A DNA stretch of 64,000 nucleotides, from positions 248,001 to 312,000 of the forward strand of contig NZ_JACMYC010000003.1 of NCBI RefSeq assembly GCF_014266025.1. Direction: 5' to 3'. The translations under genes and the position numbers were made by a program. Positions 47,512 through 55,708 of this stretch are shown here, in pieces (the first letter of the stretch is position 1; each line of letters opens with the position of its first letter). The DNA is from Nocardioides deserti. Its GTDB lineage: Bacteria > Actinomycetota > Actinomycetes > Propionibacteriales > Nocardioidaceae. The notes under the pieces are model-generated. The model was not told the DNA's origin. It did not search any database and was given only the letters and a program-made list of their open reading frames with translations.

Positions 47512-49482
47512 TCAGGCCTCGACCAGCACCTCCGCCAGCGCCGCCGCCTGGCGGGTGGCGAAGGAGAGGCGGCGGGGGGCGTAGGCGTCGCCGAGGACGT
47601 GCAGGTCCGCGACCCGGCCGCGGAGGTCGTCGTACAGCGTCGAGTCGGACTCGGCGCCGCACGCCAGGACGACGGTGTCGTAGCCCTCGAGCCTGCTGCT
47701 CTCCCAGCTGTAGACGTCGCGCACGGTGACCGCGTCGGTCGCGATCTCCACGACCTCCTCGAGGTGGCGGAACGTCACGCCGCGGCGGCGCAGCCGCGCC
47801 ATGACCCCGCCCAGGATGTAGCGGCCCAGGAACTGCGCCGGCTGGCCGGAGCCGTAGACCAGCGTCACCTCCTTGCCCTGCTCGCTGAGCGCGTCGGCCA
47901 CGCTCAGCGGCGGCAGGTGGTCGTCCTGCGCGACGACGAGCACGCGGTGCCCGACCGGGGCGCCCTTGAGCACGTCGGCGGTCTGCACCACGTGGGGCAG
48001 GTCGCCTCCCGCGATGTCGGGGGTGTGCGGGGTGGCGCCGGTGGCGACCGCGACGACGTCCGCGCCGTGGGCGGCGACGTCGTCGGCGGTGGCCCGGCGG
48101 CCCAGCCGGACCGTCACGCCGGCGCGCTCCAGGCGGCCGGCCTGCCAGTCGAGGTACTCGCCGTACTTTTCGTAGCTCGGGCTCAGCGCCGCGGTGCGCA
48201 GGGCGCCGCCCAGCTGCTCGGAGGCCTCCCACAGCTCGACCCGGTGGCCGCTCTCGGCGGCGAGCGCGGCGAGCTCCATCCCGGCCGGGCCGCCGCCGAC
48301 GACGAGCAGGGACTTCGCGGAGGCGGCGACGCCCCAGCCCTCGCCCCAACGGCCCTTGTGCTCGGTGGCCACGTGCGGGTTGACCGCGCAGCCGAAGGGC
48401 AGACCCTCGTTGTACTGCCGGCTGATGCAGTCGTTGCCGCCGATGCAGGGGCGGACCTCGAGCGTCAGGCCGCTGCGGGACTTCGTGATCAGGTCGCGCT
48501 CGGCCAGGTAGGCGCGTGCCATGCCGACGACGTCGGCGTGGCCGGCGGCCACCACCTGCTCGGCGACGTCCAGCGAGGTGACGCGGCCGGCGTAGACCAC
48601 CGGCAACGAGACCGCATCGCGAACCTGACCGGCGAGGTCGGACCACTGGGCCGGCTCGTAGAACTGCGGCTGGATGTAGCTCGGGTCGCCCCACGGGGAG
48701 CCGATGACGGCGTGCAGGAAGTCGACCAGGCCGGTCTTCTCCAGGTGCTGCGCGATCTCGAGGCCCGCCTCGACGTCGTAGCCGCCGGGCACCTCCTCGC
48801 GCATGTTGAACCGGACGCCGAGCGCCAGGTCCCCGCCGATCGCGTCCCGGACCGCCTGGAGCGACTCGACGGCGAACCGGGCGCGGTTCTCCAGGGAGCC
48901 GCCGTACCGGTCGTCGCGCTGGTTGGTCAGCGGGGAGAGGAACCACTCGAGCATGTCGTCGTGGTTGAGGTGCAGCTCGATGCCGTCGAGCCCGGCTCTG
49001 CGGGCCTGCTCGCCGCAGAACCGGTACTCCTCGACGTACCACTGGATGTCCTCGACGGTCATCACGTGGGGACGCGCGCTGGAGAGCGGCGAGCTGAGCT
49101 TGTTGCTCGGCGCCTGGGGGACGCCGCCGATCACCGTCAGCTGGCTGGTCACCACGCCCCCGGCGTCGTGCAGCCGGCCGGCCAGCCGGGAGACGCGCTC
49201 GACGTAGTTGGGCTGGCGGTAGTTGCCCAGCGTCTCGGCGCCGTAGCCGCCGGTCTCGAAGCCGGGGATGATGTTGTTGCGCACGCGGCCGCGGACGCCG
49301 TCGATCCACGCGGCGCCGTCCTGCACGCGGGACTCCCAGTAGGCCATGTGGGTCTCGGCCTGCCCCTCGGTACCCCAGAGGTTGCCGATGCCCGAGCCAT
49401 GCGGCGGGACCATGATCCGGTTGCGCAGCCGCATCGGCCCCAGGTCGATCGGGGTGAAGAGGGAGGGGTAGCGCTCGCTCAT
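47512..49482 (-). CDS. Fe-S flavoprotein reductase (trimethylamine dehydrogenase / 2,4-dienoyl-CoA reductase family)
   Basis: 656 residues. An N-terminal FMN barrel (LFTPIDLGPMRLRNRIMVPPHGSG, IELHLNHDDMLEWFLSPLTNQRDDRYGGSLENRARF, ADVVGMARAYLAERDL) is followed by the Fe-S segment and a dinucleotide-binding part (LLVVGGGPAGMELAALAAESGHRVELWEA, VVAVATGATPHTP). The Fe-S cysteines should read C-x2-C-x2-C-x11/12-C; here they are CIGGNDC with Gly349 in place of the second Cys, leaving Cys346, Cys352 and Cys365. The family reduces enoyl/dienoyl-CoA or oxidises amines. It overlaps the MaoC gene by 4 bases, so a CoA-ester substrate is more likely here. Confidence 0.9.
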   Translation of the reverse strand: MSERYPSLFTPIDLGPMRLRNRIMVPPHGSGIGNLWGTEGQAETHMAYWESRVQDGAAWIDGVRGRVRNNIIPGFETGGYGAETLGNYRQPNYVERVSRLAGRLHDAGGVVTSQLTVIGGVPQAPSNKLSSPLSSARPHVMTVEDIQWYVEEYRFCGEQARRAGLDGIELHLNHDDMLEWFLSPLTNQRDDRYGGSLENRARFAVESLQAVRDAIGGDLALGVRFNMREEVPGGYDVEAGLEIAQHLEKTGLVDFLHAVIGSPWGDPSYIQPQFYEPAQWSDLAGQVRDAVSLPVVYAGRVTSLDVAEQVVAAGHADVVGMARAYLAERDLITKSRSGLTLEVRPCIGGNDCISRQYNEGLPFGCAVNPHVATEHKGRWGEGWGVAASAKSLLVVGGGPAGMELAALAAESGHRVELWEASEQLGGALRTAALSPSYEKYGEYLDWQAGRLERAGVTVRLGRRATADDVAAHGADVVAVATGATPHTPDIAGGDLPHVVQTADVLKGAPVGHRVLVVAQDDHLPPLSVADALSEQGKEVTLVYGSGQPAQFLGRYILGGVMARLRRRGVTFRHLEEVVEIATDAVTVRDVYSWESSRLEGYDTVVLACGAESDSTLYDDLRGRVADLHVLGDAYAPRRLSFATRQAAALAEVLVEA

Positions 49483-49964
49483 GCCTGCCGCTCCTCGCCG
49501 AAGACCGAGCCGTCCGCCGGGCGCTTCATCATCAGGCCGACGCGCTTGCACGACATGATGAGCACGTCGTCCTGGTTGTAGCCGCGGTGCTCGAACCAGA
49601 CCACGCCGGAGTCGTCGCGGCTCTTGGACTCGCGCTTGTCCACGATCGTGGTCTCGCCGCGCAGGGTGTCGCCGTGGAAGACCGGCGCCGGGAAGCGGAC
49701 CTCCTCGTAGCCGAGGTTGCCCAGGGTGGTGCCCATGGTCAGCTCGGGCACGTGGAAGGCACCGATCAGCGCGAGCGTGAAGAGGCTGTTGAGCAGCGGC
49801 TTGCCGTGCACCGTCGTCTTGGCGTACTCGGCGTCGAGGTGGATCGGCGCGACGTTCATCGTGAGCGACGTGAACATCACGTTGTCCATCTCGGTGACGG
49901 TCCGCCGGAACGTGTGCCGGTAGACCGTGCCGACCTCGAACTCCTCGAAGTAGAGACCTCGCAT
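49479..49964 (-). CDS. MaoC-type enoyl-CoA hydratase/dehydratase
   Basis: 161 residues, hot-dog fold. RGLYFEEFEVGTVYRHTFRRTVTEMDNVMFTSLTMNVAPIHLDAEYAK contains the hydratase-2 motif (Asp/Asn...H of the PIHLD segment), and NLGYEEVRFPAPVFHGDTLRGETTIVDKRESKSRDDSGVVWFEHRGYNQDD is typical of the family. ATG overlaps the dehydrogenase stop by one base. It would hydrate the double bond made by that dehydrogenase. Confidence 0.9.
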   Translation of the reverse strand: MRGLYFEEFEVGTVYRHTFRRTVTEMDNVMFTSLTMNVAPIHLDAEYAKTTVHGKPLLNSLFTLALIGAFHVPELTMGTTLGNLGYEEVRFPAPVFHGDTLRGETTIVDKRESKSRDDSGVVWFEHRGYNQDDVLIMSCKRVGLMMKRPADGSVFGEERQA

Positions 49965-51133
49965 CAGTAGCTCCTGGGAAGGCCGAGCACGTGCTCGGCG
50001 ACGTAGTTGAGGACCATCTCCTGGCTGATCGGCGCGATCCGCATGAGACGGGCCTCGCGGAAGTAGCGCTCGACGTGGAACTCCTTGCTGTAGCCCATCC
50101 CGCCGTGCACCTGCAGCGCGACGTCGGCGGCGTAGAAACCCGCCTCCGCGCACAGCCACTTGGCGTAGTTGGCCTCGGCGCCGCACGGCAGCTGGTGGTC
50201 GACCTTCCAGGTCGCGTCCCGTAGCACCGCGTCGGCGGCCTCGATCCGGATCTTCGCCTCGGCGAGCTGGAAGGCCAGCCCCTGGTTCTGTCCGATCGGG
50301 CGGCCGAACACGACCCGGTCCTTGGCGTACTGGACGCCGCGGCGCAGGGCGGCTTCGCCGATCCCGAGCATCGCGTTGGCTGCGACGACCCGCTCGGCGT
50401 TGAGGCCGGTGAGGATGACCTTGAACCCCTTGCCGACCTCGCCGACGACGTCCTCGTCGGGGACGAAGAGGTCGTCGATGAAGAGCTCGTTGCTGTCGAC
50501 CGAGTTGCGGCCCATCTTCGGGATCGGCCGGATCGTGACCTTCTCCCGGTCCATGGGGGCGAAGAAGACGGTCAGGCCGTCGGTCTTCCTGGCGCACTCG
50601 TCCTTGGGGGTGGTGCGGGCCAGGAGCAGCATCCGCTCGGCCTGCTGGGCGTTGGAGATCCACACCTTCTTGCCCGAGACCAGCCAGCCGCCGTCGACCT
50701 TGCGGGCAAAGGTGGAGAGGTTGGTGGTGTCGGTGCCGGCGTCGGGCTCGGTCACTGCGAAGGAGATCTGCAGGTCGCCGGAGGAGACGCGGGGCAGGAA
50801 GCGCTTCTTCAGCTCCTCGCTGCCGTGGTGCAGGATCGGCTCGAAGCCGAAGATCCCGATGTGCACGGCCGAGCAGCCGCCCATTCCGGCGCCGGAGGCC
50901 GCGATCTCGCGCTCGACGATGGCCGCCTCGGTCACGCCGAGGCCTCCCCCGCCGTACTCCTCGGGGATCGTCAGGCCGAGCCAGCCGCCCTCGACGACGG
51001 CGTTGAAGAAGTCCCAGGGGAACTCGTGCTTGTCGTCGCGCTCGGCCCAGTACTCGTCGGGGAACTTCGAGCACAAGGTGCGCACGGCCTGGCGGATGTC
51101 CTCGTGGACGGGGTCCACCTCGTGATTCACCAT
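49964..51133 (-). CDS. Acyl-CoA dehydrogenase (Glu in helix G position)
   Basis: 389 residues. ISFAVTEPDAGTDTTNLSTFARK, WISNAQQAERM, QVHGGMGYSKEFHVERYFREAR are intact. The C-terminal motif reads RIAPISQEM, without the Y-E-G Glu, while helix G has LNAERVVAANAMLG, the isovaleryl-CoA-dehydrogenase-type base. A bulky or branched substrate is inferred, as for the dehydrogenase at 34626. RBS GAGGAGATC precedes the ATG. Confidence 0.92.
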   Translation of the reverse strand: MVNHEVDPVHEDIRQAVRTLCSKFPDEYWAERDDKHEFPWDFFNAVVEGGWLGLTIPEEYGGGGLGVTEAAIVEREIAASGAGMGGCSAVHIGIFGFEPILHHGSEELKKRFLPRVSSGDLQISFAVTEPDAGTDTTNLSTFARKVDGGWLVSGKKVWISNAQQAERMLLLARTTPKDECARKTDGLTVFFAPMDREKVTIRPIPKMGRNSVDSNELFIDDLFVPDEDVVGEVGKGFKVILTGLNAERVVAANAMLGIGEAALRRGVQYAKDRVVFGRPIGQNQGLAFQLAEAKIRIEAADAVLRDATWKVDHQLPCGAEANYAKWLCAEAGFYAADVALQVHGGMGYSKEFHVERYFREARLMRIAPISQEMVLNYVAEHVLGLPRSY

Positions 51134-51190
51134 GATCTCCTCGGTTGCAGGTGCGTCAGGGGCGGCGTACGCCGGCCGCGAGGCGCGGGA

Positions 51191-51223
51191 CTGTGTCTGT
51201 CCTGTGTCTGTCCTGTGTCTGTC
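51191..51223. repeat. 11-bp tandem repeat x3
   Basis: Three exact copies of CTGTGTCTGTC lie between the lyase stop (51234) and the dehydrogenase start (51133), in the 100-base gap. No hairpin is formed. It may be a slippage-prone leader. Confidence 0.9.
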
Positions 51224-51233
51224 GGTCTTCGGG

Positions 51234-52121
51234 TCAGCGCATCTCGCCGCGGACCAGCCGGGCGTGGGCGAGCCAGTCGCGCGCCTTCTCGGCGTGCGCG
51301 ATGTCGACGTGGGTACCGCGGAAGCGGACCGCGCCGTGGCCCTCGGCCACGGCCCTGTCCATGGTCGCGACGAGGTCCTCGTAGTAGGCGACCTCCTCGT
51401 CGGAGGGGGTGTAGACCTCGTGCACCACCGGCACGTGCGAGGGGTGGATCAGCACCTGGCCGCGGAAGCCGAGCTGGAGGCCGTAATCGGCGAACGCGCG
51501 CAGCCCCTCGAGGTCGCCGAGGTCCTCCCACAGGCCGGTGAGGGCGTGCAGCCCGTACTGCCGGCAGGCGAGCAGGATCCGGCTGCGCAGGTAGAGCGTC
51601 TCGCTGCCCTCGCGGGACTGCCGGTAGCCGACCGCCCGGGCGATGTCGGCGTGCTCCGACGTTGGCCCGATCATCGCCCCGACCCGCGGCGACGCGGAAG
51701 CTATCTCGAACGCGTTGGTGATCGCGTCGACCATCTCGACCGGGACGATCATCTCCAAGCCCTCGGCGCCGTTGCGCGCCTCGAACCAGTCGATCAGCGT
51801 CTCCCACCGGACCACGTCGGTGGCGTTGCGGATCTTCGGGGTGAAGAGGCCGGTCAGCTCGGGGCAGACCACGGCCTCGAGATCGGCGCCCGACATCTTG
51901 GTGTCCAGCGCGTTGGGCCGGACGAAGAGCCCCACGTGCTCGGACTCCGCGCGCAGCTCGGCGAGCGTCTTGCGCGCCGTGTCGCGGGCCGACTCCTTGA
52001 GGTCGACCGGGACAGAGTCCTCGAGGTCGACCACGATGCAGTCGGCCCCGGAGGCCAGCGCCTTGCGCGCCCACTCGGGCTTGTGCGCCGGGACGAACAG
52101 GATCGAGCGGTAGGGGTGCAC
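51234..52121 (-). CDS. CitE/MclA-type CoA-ester lyase (HpcH/HpaI family)
   Basis: 295 residues. RSILFVPAHKPEWARKALASGADCIVVDLEDSVPVDLKESARD has the Asp/Glu of the Mg site (DLEDSV); FVRPNAL supplies the CoA/phosphate Arg; GLEMIVPVEMVDAI has the second metal Glu; GQVLIHPSHVPVVHEVYTPS is the conserved C-terminal His segment. Such enzymes cleave or form malyl-, citramalyl- or similar beta-hydroxyacyl-CoA by aldol chemistry. GTG start. It sits between the ligase and dehydrogenase genes. Confidence 0.9.
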   Translation of the reverse strand: MHPYRSILFVPAHKPEWARKALASGADCIVVDLEDSVPVDLKESARDTARKTLAELRAESEHVGLFVRPNALDTKMSGADLEAVVCPELTGLFTPKIRNATDVVRWETLIDWFEARNGAEGLEMIVPVEMVDAITNAFEIASASPRVGAMIGPTSEHADIARAVGYRQSREGSETLYLRSRILLACRQYGLHALTGLWEDLGDLEGLRAFADYGLQLGFRGQVLIHPSHVPVVHEVYTPSDEEVAYYEDLVATMDRAVAEGHGAVRFRGTHVDIAHAEKARDWLAHARLVRGEMR

Positions 52122-52172
52122 AGGAGGCTCCTCAGGCGGGTCGGCTCAGGCGGGGCAGCTCGGGCGGTCGGC

Positions 52173-53828
52173 TCAGCGGTTGTCGGGCGTGCGGTCCCGG
52201 GTGTCCTCGGTGACGCCGAGCTCGCGCAGCTTGGCCTTCTGCACCCGCTGCGACGGCGTCTTGGGCAGCTCGTCGACGAACCTCAGGTAGCGCGGGACCG
52301 CGAACGACGGGATCCGCCCGTCGCAGTGCTCCCACAGCTCCTCCGCGGTGACGTCGCTCTGGGTGATCACGTAGGCCATCACCTCGTCCTCGCCGGCTTC
52401 GGTGGACGCCGGGACGGCGATCACCGCGGTCTCGACCACGGCCGGGTGGGAGAGGATCGAGGTCTCGATCTCGTAGGAGGAGATGTTCTCCCCTCGGCGG
52501 CGCAGCGCGTCCTTGAACCGGTCGACGAAGTAGAACCAGCCGTCCTCGTCGCGGCGCAGCGCGTCGCCGGTGTGGAACCACAGGTTGCGCCATGCCTCGA
52601 CCGTCTTGTCGGGCATGTTGTAGTAGCCCATCGAGCAGATGAACGGCACCTTCGGCCGGATCACCAGCTCGCCGATCTCGCCCACGGCGACGGGCTCGTC
52701 GGTGGCCGGGTCGACGAGCGCCACCTCGAACCACTCGTCAGCCGCAAGGCCGGCGGCACCCGCGGGGCGGTCCTCGCCGTACGGCGAGATGATCGGCGCG
52801 GAGGTCTCGGTGAGGCCGAAGACCTCGACGAACGCGTCGATCCCGTAGCGCTCCTTCATCGGCTGCACGAGGGTGGCGGCGGTCGGCGCGGCGAAGACGA
52901 CCCGCAGCGGGTTGTCCGCGTCGTCGTCGCGGCGGTCCTGCTTCCAGATGAAGTCCATCATCACGCCGATGAAGTTGGTGACCGTCACCCGGCTCTCGCG
53001 GATCTGGTCGATCCACCGGCTCGCGGAGAACCGGCTGCGGAGCACGCACCGGGCCCCCGCGACCAGCGTCGGGTACGCCGCCATGAACTGGGCGTTGCCG
53101 TGGAAGAGCGGGGTCACCGTCATCCACGCGTCGTCGGCGGTCAGCCGGACGAGCGAGACGCACTCGTCGGCGAAGAAGTACATTTGCGCGTGCGGCATCG
53201 CCACGCCCTTGGACGGGCCGGTGGTGCCGGAGGTGAAGAGCACCGAGGCGAGGTCCTGCGGCTGCACGTCGGGCAGCTCGACGCTGGTGCCGGCGGGCAG
53301 GTCGGCCTCGAGCTCGTCCCAGGGGGCGGCCTCCCAGCCGGCCTCGCGGAGCACCTCGATCGCCTTGTCCTGCTGGCCGGTGTCGATCACCCAGAACTTG
53401 GTGATGTCCTTCGCGGCCTCCTTGATCGCGACGAACCGCTCGGCGAAGACGTCGTCGATGACGGCGAGGCGGGCCTCAACGGTGCGCACCTGGTGCGCCA
53501 GGAAGTCGTGTTCGTACGCCGTGTTGATCGGCACCTCGACCAGGCCGGCCACAGCGGTCCCGATCCAGGTCCGGACGAAGCGCGACGAGTTGGCCGCGAC
53601 GAGGACCACCCGGTCGCCGACGCTGGCGCCCTGGGTGAGGAAGTTGCGGCCTACGCGCTCGGCGGAGGCCAGCATCTCGGCGTACGTCCATGTGGCTTCC
53701 TCCTCCGGGGCATCGAGCCACACTGAGTCGGGACGCTCGGCGGCATGGTGCCGGAGCACGGTGGGCAGGGCCCACTGGCTGCGGGCCGAGAAGGTCGGCT
53801 TGAGGTCGCGGTAGTAGCGGAAGCTCAC
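52173..53828 (-). CDS. Acyl-CoA synthetase (AMP-forming)
   Basis: 551 residues. AMP-binding motif SVLFTSGTTGPSKGVAMPHAQ, A5-type FVEVFGLTETSAPIISPYG, and A8 WFYFVDRFKDALRRRGENISSYEIE are intact. In the C-terminal lid the usual PKTxxGKxxR reads PKTPSQRVQKAKLREL, so the adenylating Lys is replaced by Arg or shifted to a nearby Lys, a variation common among caiC-like actinobacterial ligases. It makes a CoA thioester from a carboxylate. First gene of the long - strand operon, divergent from the alcohol dehydrogenase at 54023. Confidence 0.92.
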   Translation of the reverse strand: MSFRYYRDLKPTFSARSQWALPTVLRHHAAERPDSVWLDAPEEEATWTYAEMLASAERVGRNFLTQGASVGDRVVLVAANSSRFVRTWIGTAVAGLVEVPINTAYEHDFLAHQVRTVEARLAVIDDVFAERFVAIKEAAKDITKFWVIDTGQQDKAIEVLREAGWEAAPWDELEADLPAGTSVELPDVQPQDLASVLFTSGTTGPSKGVAMPHAQMYFFADECVSLVRLTADDAWMTVTPLFHGNAQFMAAYPTLVAGARCVLRSRFSASRWIDQIRESRVTVTNFIGVMMDFIWKQDRRDDDADNPLRVVFAAPTAATLVQPMKERYGIDAFVEVFGLTETSAPIISPYGEDRPAGAAGLAADEWFEVALVDPATDEPVAVGEIGELVIRPKVPFICSMGYYNMPDKTVEAWRNLWFHTGDALRRDEDGWFYFVDRFKDALRRRGENISSYEIETSILSHPAVVETAVIAVPASTEAGEDEVMAYVITQSDVTAEELWEHCDGRIPSFAVPRYLRFVDELPKTPSQRVQKAKLRELGVTEDTRDRTPDNR

Positions 53829-53914
53829 GGTTCTGTCCCTTGCTGCTGAGCTCGAACGGCCGCCGAACGGATCGGCCGCGGCACTTACCGAAGGTGCTCC
53901 TTCGATCTATGCTT

Positions 53915-53928
53915 TTGATGATCAGCAA
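53915..53928. promoter_or_regulatory. Near-palindromic operator candidate in the divergent promoter
   Basis: TTGATGATCAGCAA lies midway between two divergent starts (53828 -, 54023 +). Arms TTG/CAA surround a central TGATCA. Its first 11 bases match WTGATTRYCAT at 9 positions, linking it to the motifs at 27108, 30960, 35796 and 35909. AT-rich flanks include TATAGG, a weak -10 for the + gene. Confidence 0.5.
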
Positions 53929-54022
53929 TATAGGCTGGGGGTCGAAGCCGGTCAAGGGCGGGTCCCGGTCCCCGGGCCGGACCCTCGACCCGCACCGCCA
54001 CGAAGACAGGAGCCCCCGGGAC

Positions 54023-55102
54023 ATGAAGGCTGCAGTGCTGACCGAGTTCGACGGACGTCCCGAGATCGCGGACGTCACCGTCGGGGACATCCTCCCCCAG
54101 GAGGTCCGTATCCGGACAGCCGCCACCGGCGTCTGCCACTCCGACCGCCACGGCCAGACCGGGGGCATCCCCTCCATGCCGATCCCCGCCATCCTCGGCC
54201 ACGAGGCCGCGGGCGAGGTGCTCGAGGTCGGCAGCCAGGTCACGAGCGTCCGCCCCGGCGACCACGTCGTCGTCGCCCCCGCCGCCTCCTGCGGCCTGTG
54301 CGAGTGGTGCAGCAAGGGCCACCCGCAGCACTGCGCCGACCAGGGCCGTGTCCGCGCGCCGGGCCTCGGCGACCGGCTCACCCTCGACGGCAGTGGCGTC
54401 GGCCAGTTCGTCGGCGTGGGCAGCTTCGCCGAGGAGATGATGGTCCAGGTGACCGCCGTCGCGCGGATCCCGAAGGAGATGCCGCTGGACAAGGCCGCCC
54501 TCCTCGGCTGCGCGGTGATCACCGGCCTCGGCGCGGTCCGCCACTCCGCGCAGGTCCGGTTCGGCGACACCGTCGCCGTGATCGGCTGCGGCGGCGTGGG
54601 CCTCAGCGCCGTCCAGGGCGCGGCGCTCGCCGGCGCGTCGCGGATCATTGGCATCGACCGGATGGCCTCCAAGCTGGAGATCGCCAAGCAGTTCGGCGCC
54701 ACCGACATGGTCGACGCGAGCACCACCGACCCGGTCCAGGCCGTCCTGGAGCTGACCGGCGGCGTGGACCACTGCATCGAGGTCGTCGGCATCCCGGCCA
54801 CGATCGAGCAGGCCTTCGGCATGCTCCGCACCCGCGGCACCGCCACCGTGGTCGGCCTCCCCCACCCGGGCGACACCCTGTCGCTGCCCGCCTCGGCGAT
54901 GCTCCAGGAGAAGCGCCTCCAGGGCTCCCGCCTCGGCGGCACCCAGCTGCGCGTCGATGCCCCGCTCTACGCCGAGATGTACCTCTCGGGTCGGCTCGAC
55001 CTCGACCCGCTGATGGGCAGCACGGTCTCCCTCGCCGATGTCGGCGACGCGCTGGAGCAGATCGACTCCTCCACCTCCGCGCGGACGATCGTCACCTTCT
55101 AG
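54023..55102 (+). CDS. Zinc-dependent alcohol dehydrogenase (class III-like)
   Basis: 359 residues. Catalytic zinc: ATGVCHSDRHGQTG and LGHEAAGEVLEVG; structural zinc: AASCGLCEWCSKGHPQHCADQG; NAD motif VAVIGCGGVGLSAVQGAALAGASRIIGIDR with the Asp for NAD. The long insertion PGLGDRLTLDGSGVGQFVGVGSFAEEM is typical of the ADH class also including mycothiol/formaldehyde and choline-type enzymes. It is transcribed alone from the shared divergent promoter and followed by a terminator. Confidence 0.93.
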   Translation: MKAAVLTEFDGRPEIADVTVGDILPQEVRIRTAATGVCHSDRHGQTGGIPSMPIPAILGHEAAGEVLEVGSQVTSVRPGDHVVVAPAASCGLCEWCSKGHPQHCADQGRVRAPGLGDRLTLDGSGVGQFVGVGSFAEEMMVQVTAVARIPKEMPLDKAALLGCAVITGLGAVRHSAQVRFGDTVAVIGCGGVGLSAVQGAALAGASRIIGIDRMASKLEIAKQFGATDMVDASTTDPVQAVLELTGGVDHCIEVVGIPATIEQAFGMLRTRGTATVVGLPHPGDTLSLPASAMLQEKRLQGSRLGGTQLRVDAPLYAEMYLSGRLDLDPLMGSTVSLADVGDALEQIDSSTSARTIVTF

Positions 55103-55140
55103 TCCCGGCCGCTCCGACAGAGAACACTCCGAGAGGAGGA

Positions 55141-55170
55141 GGCCCGCCCCGCCTGGCATCTCGGCGGGCC
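55141..55170 (+). terminator. Terminator after the lone alcohol dehydrogenase
   Basis: GGCCCGCC ... GGCGGGCC, an 8-bp stem with a 14-base loop, followed by GGGCCCTTTC. It is 38 bases after the stop. Confidence 0.55.
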
Positions 55171-55180
55171 GGGCCCTTTC

Positions 55181-55708
55181 GTCCTGCCGAACGGTCGTGC
55201 CCTTCTGACTCGTGAGACGTTCGCCTTCCTCCATCTATGCGCTGAAGCGGCGTGCCCCCCATCGCCTGGATCTCCCGACCCGCGAAGTCGGTCAGGCCCG
55301 TCCGCTACTTCGGGCGGACGACCATCGAGCGCCCGATGGTTGAAACGCTGGCGCGAGGACGTAGGACCCGATCGCCTCGGTCTCCTCGACCATGGCGGGT
55401 GACCCCGTGGACGACGTCGACCATCCAGCGGGGCCGGCCACGCCACTGATCAGCGGTGTCTGCCGCGCGATGATCGGGCGTCGCCAAGTGCAATGTTCCG
55501 GGGGTACTCCGACGGCTCGTAGACCGGAAGCGCCACGCCCAGGCCGAGGCGGCCGTCCACGACAGCGTCGTCGAACCTCCAGCCGGCGTGATCGCGCTCG
55601 TTCAGCCCACCTCGAGGGGCACCGTGCCATCCGGCCACTCCTCGACTGCCACGGGGTACTGCTCCATCCGCTAGCTCGAGCCGCGCCCGTTCGGACCGGG
55701 CGCCTGGG
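55181..55708. other. Gene-free stretch, possibly decayed coding DNA
   Basis: No supportable gene. On the - strand three short frame segments look protein-like (VALPVYEPSEYPRNI, GRSMVVRPK followed by a stop, and RTGLTDFAGREIQAMGGTPLQRIDGG in the same frame), which may be pieces of one inactivated gene. The family is not recognised. Confidence 0.3.

Noticed and set aside
55292..55638. Several overlapping short frames as genes
   Set aside because: No family similarity, no start signals and an in-frame stop between the protein-like segments; listed only as possible decay.
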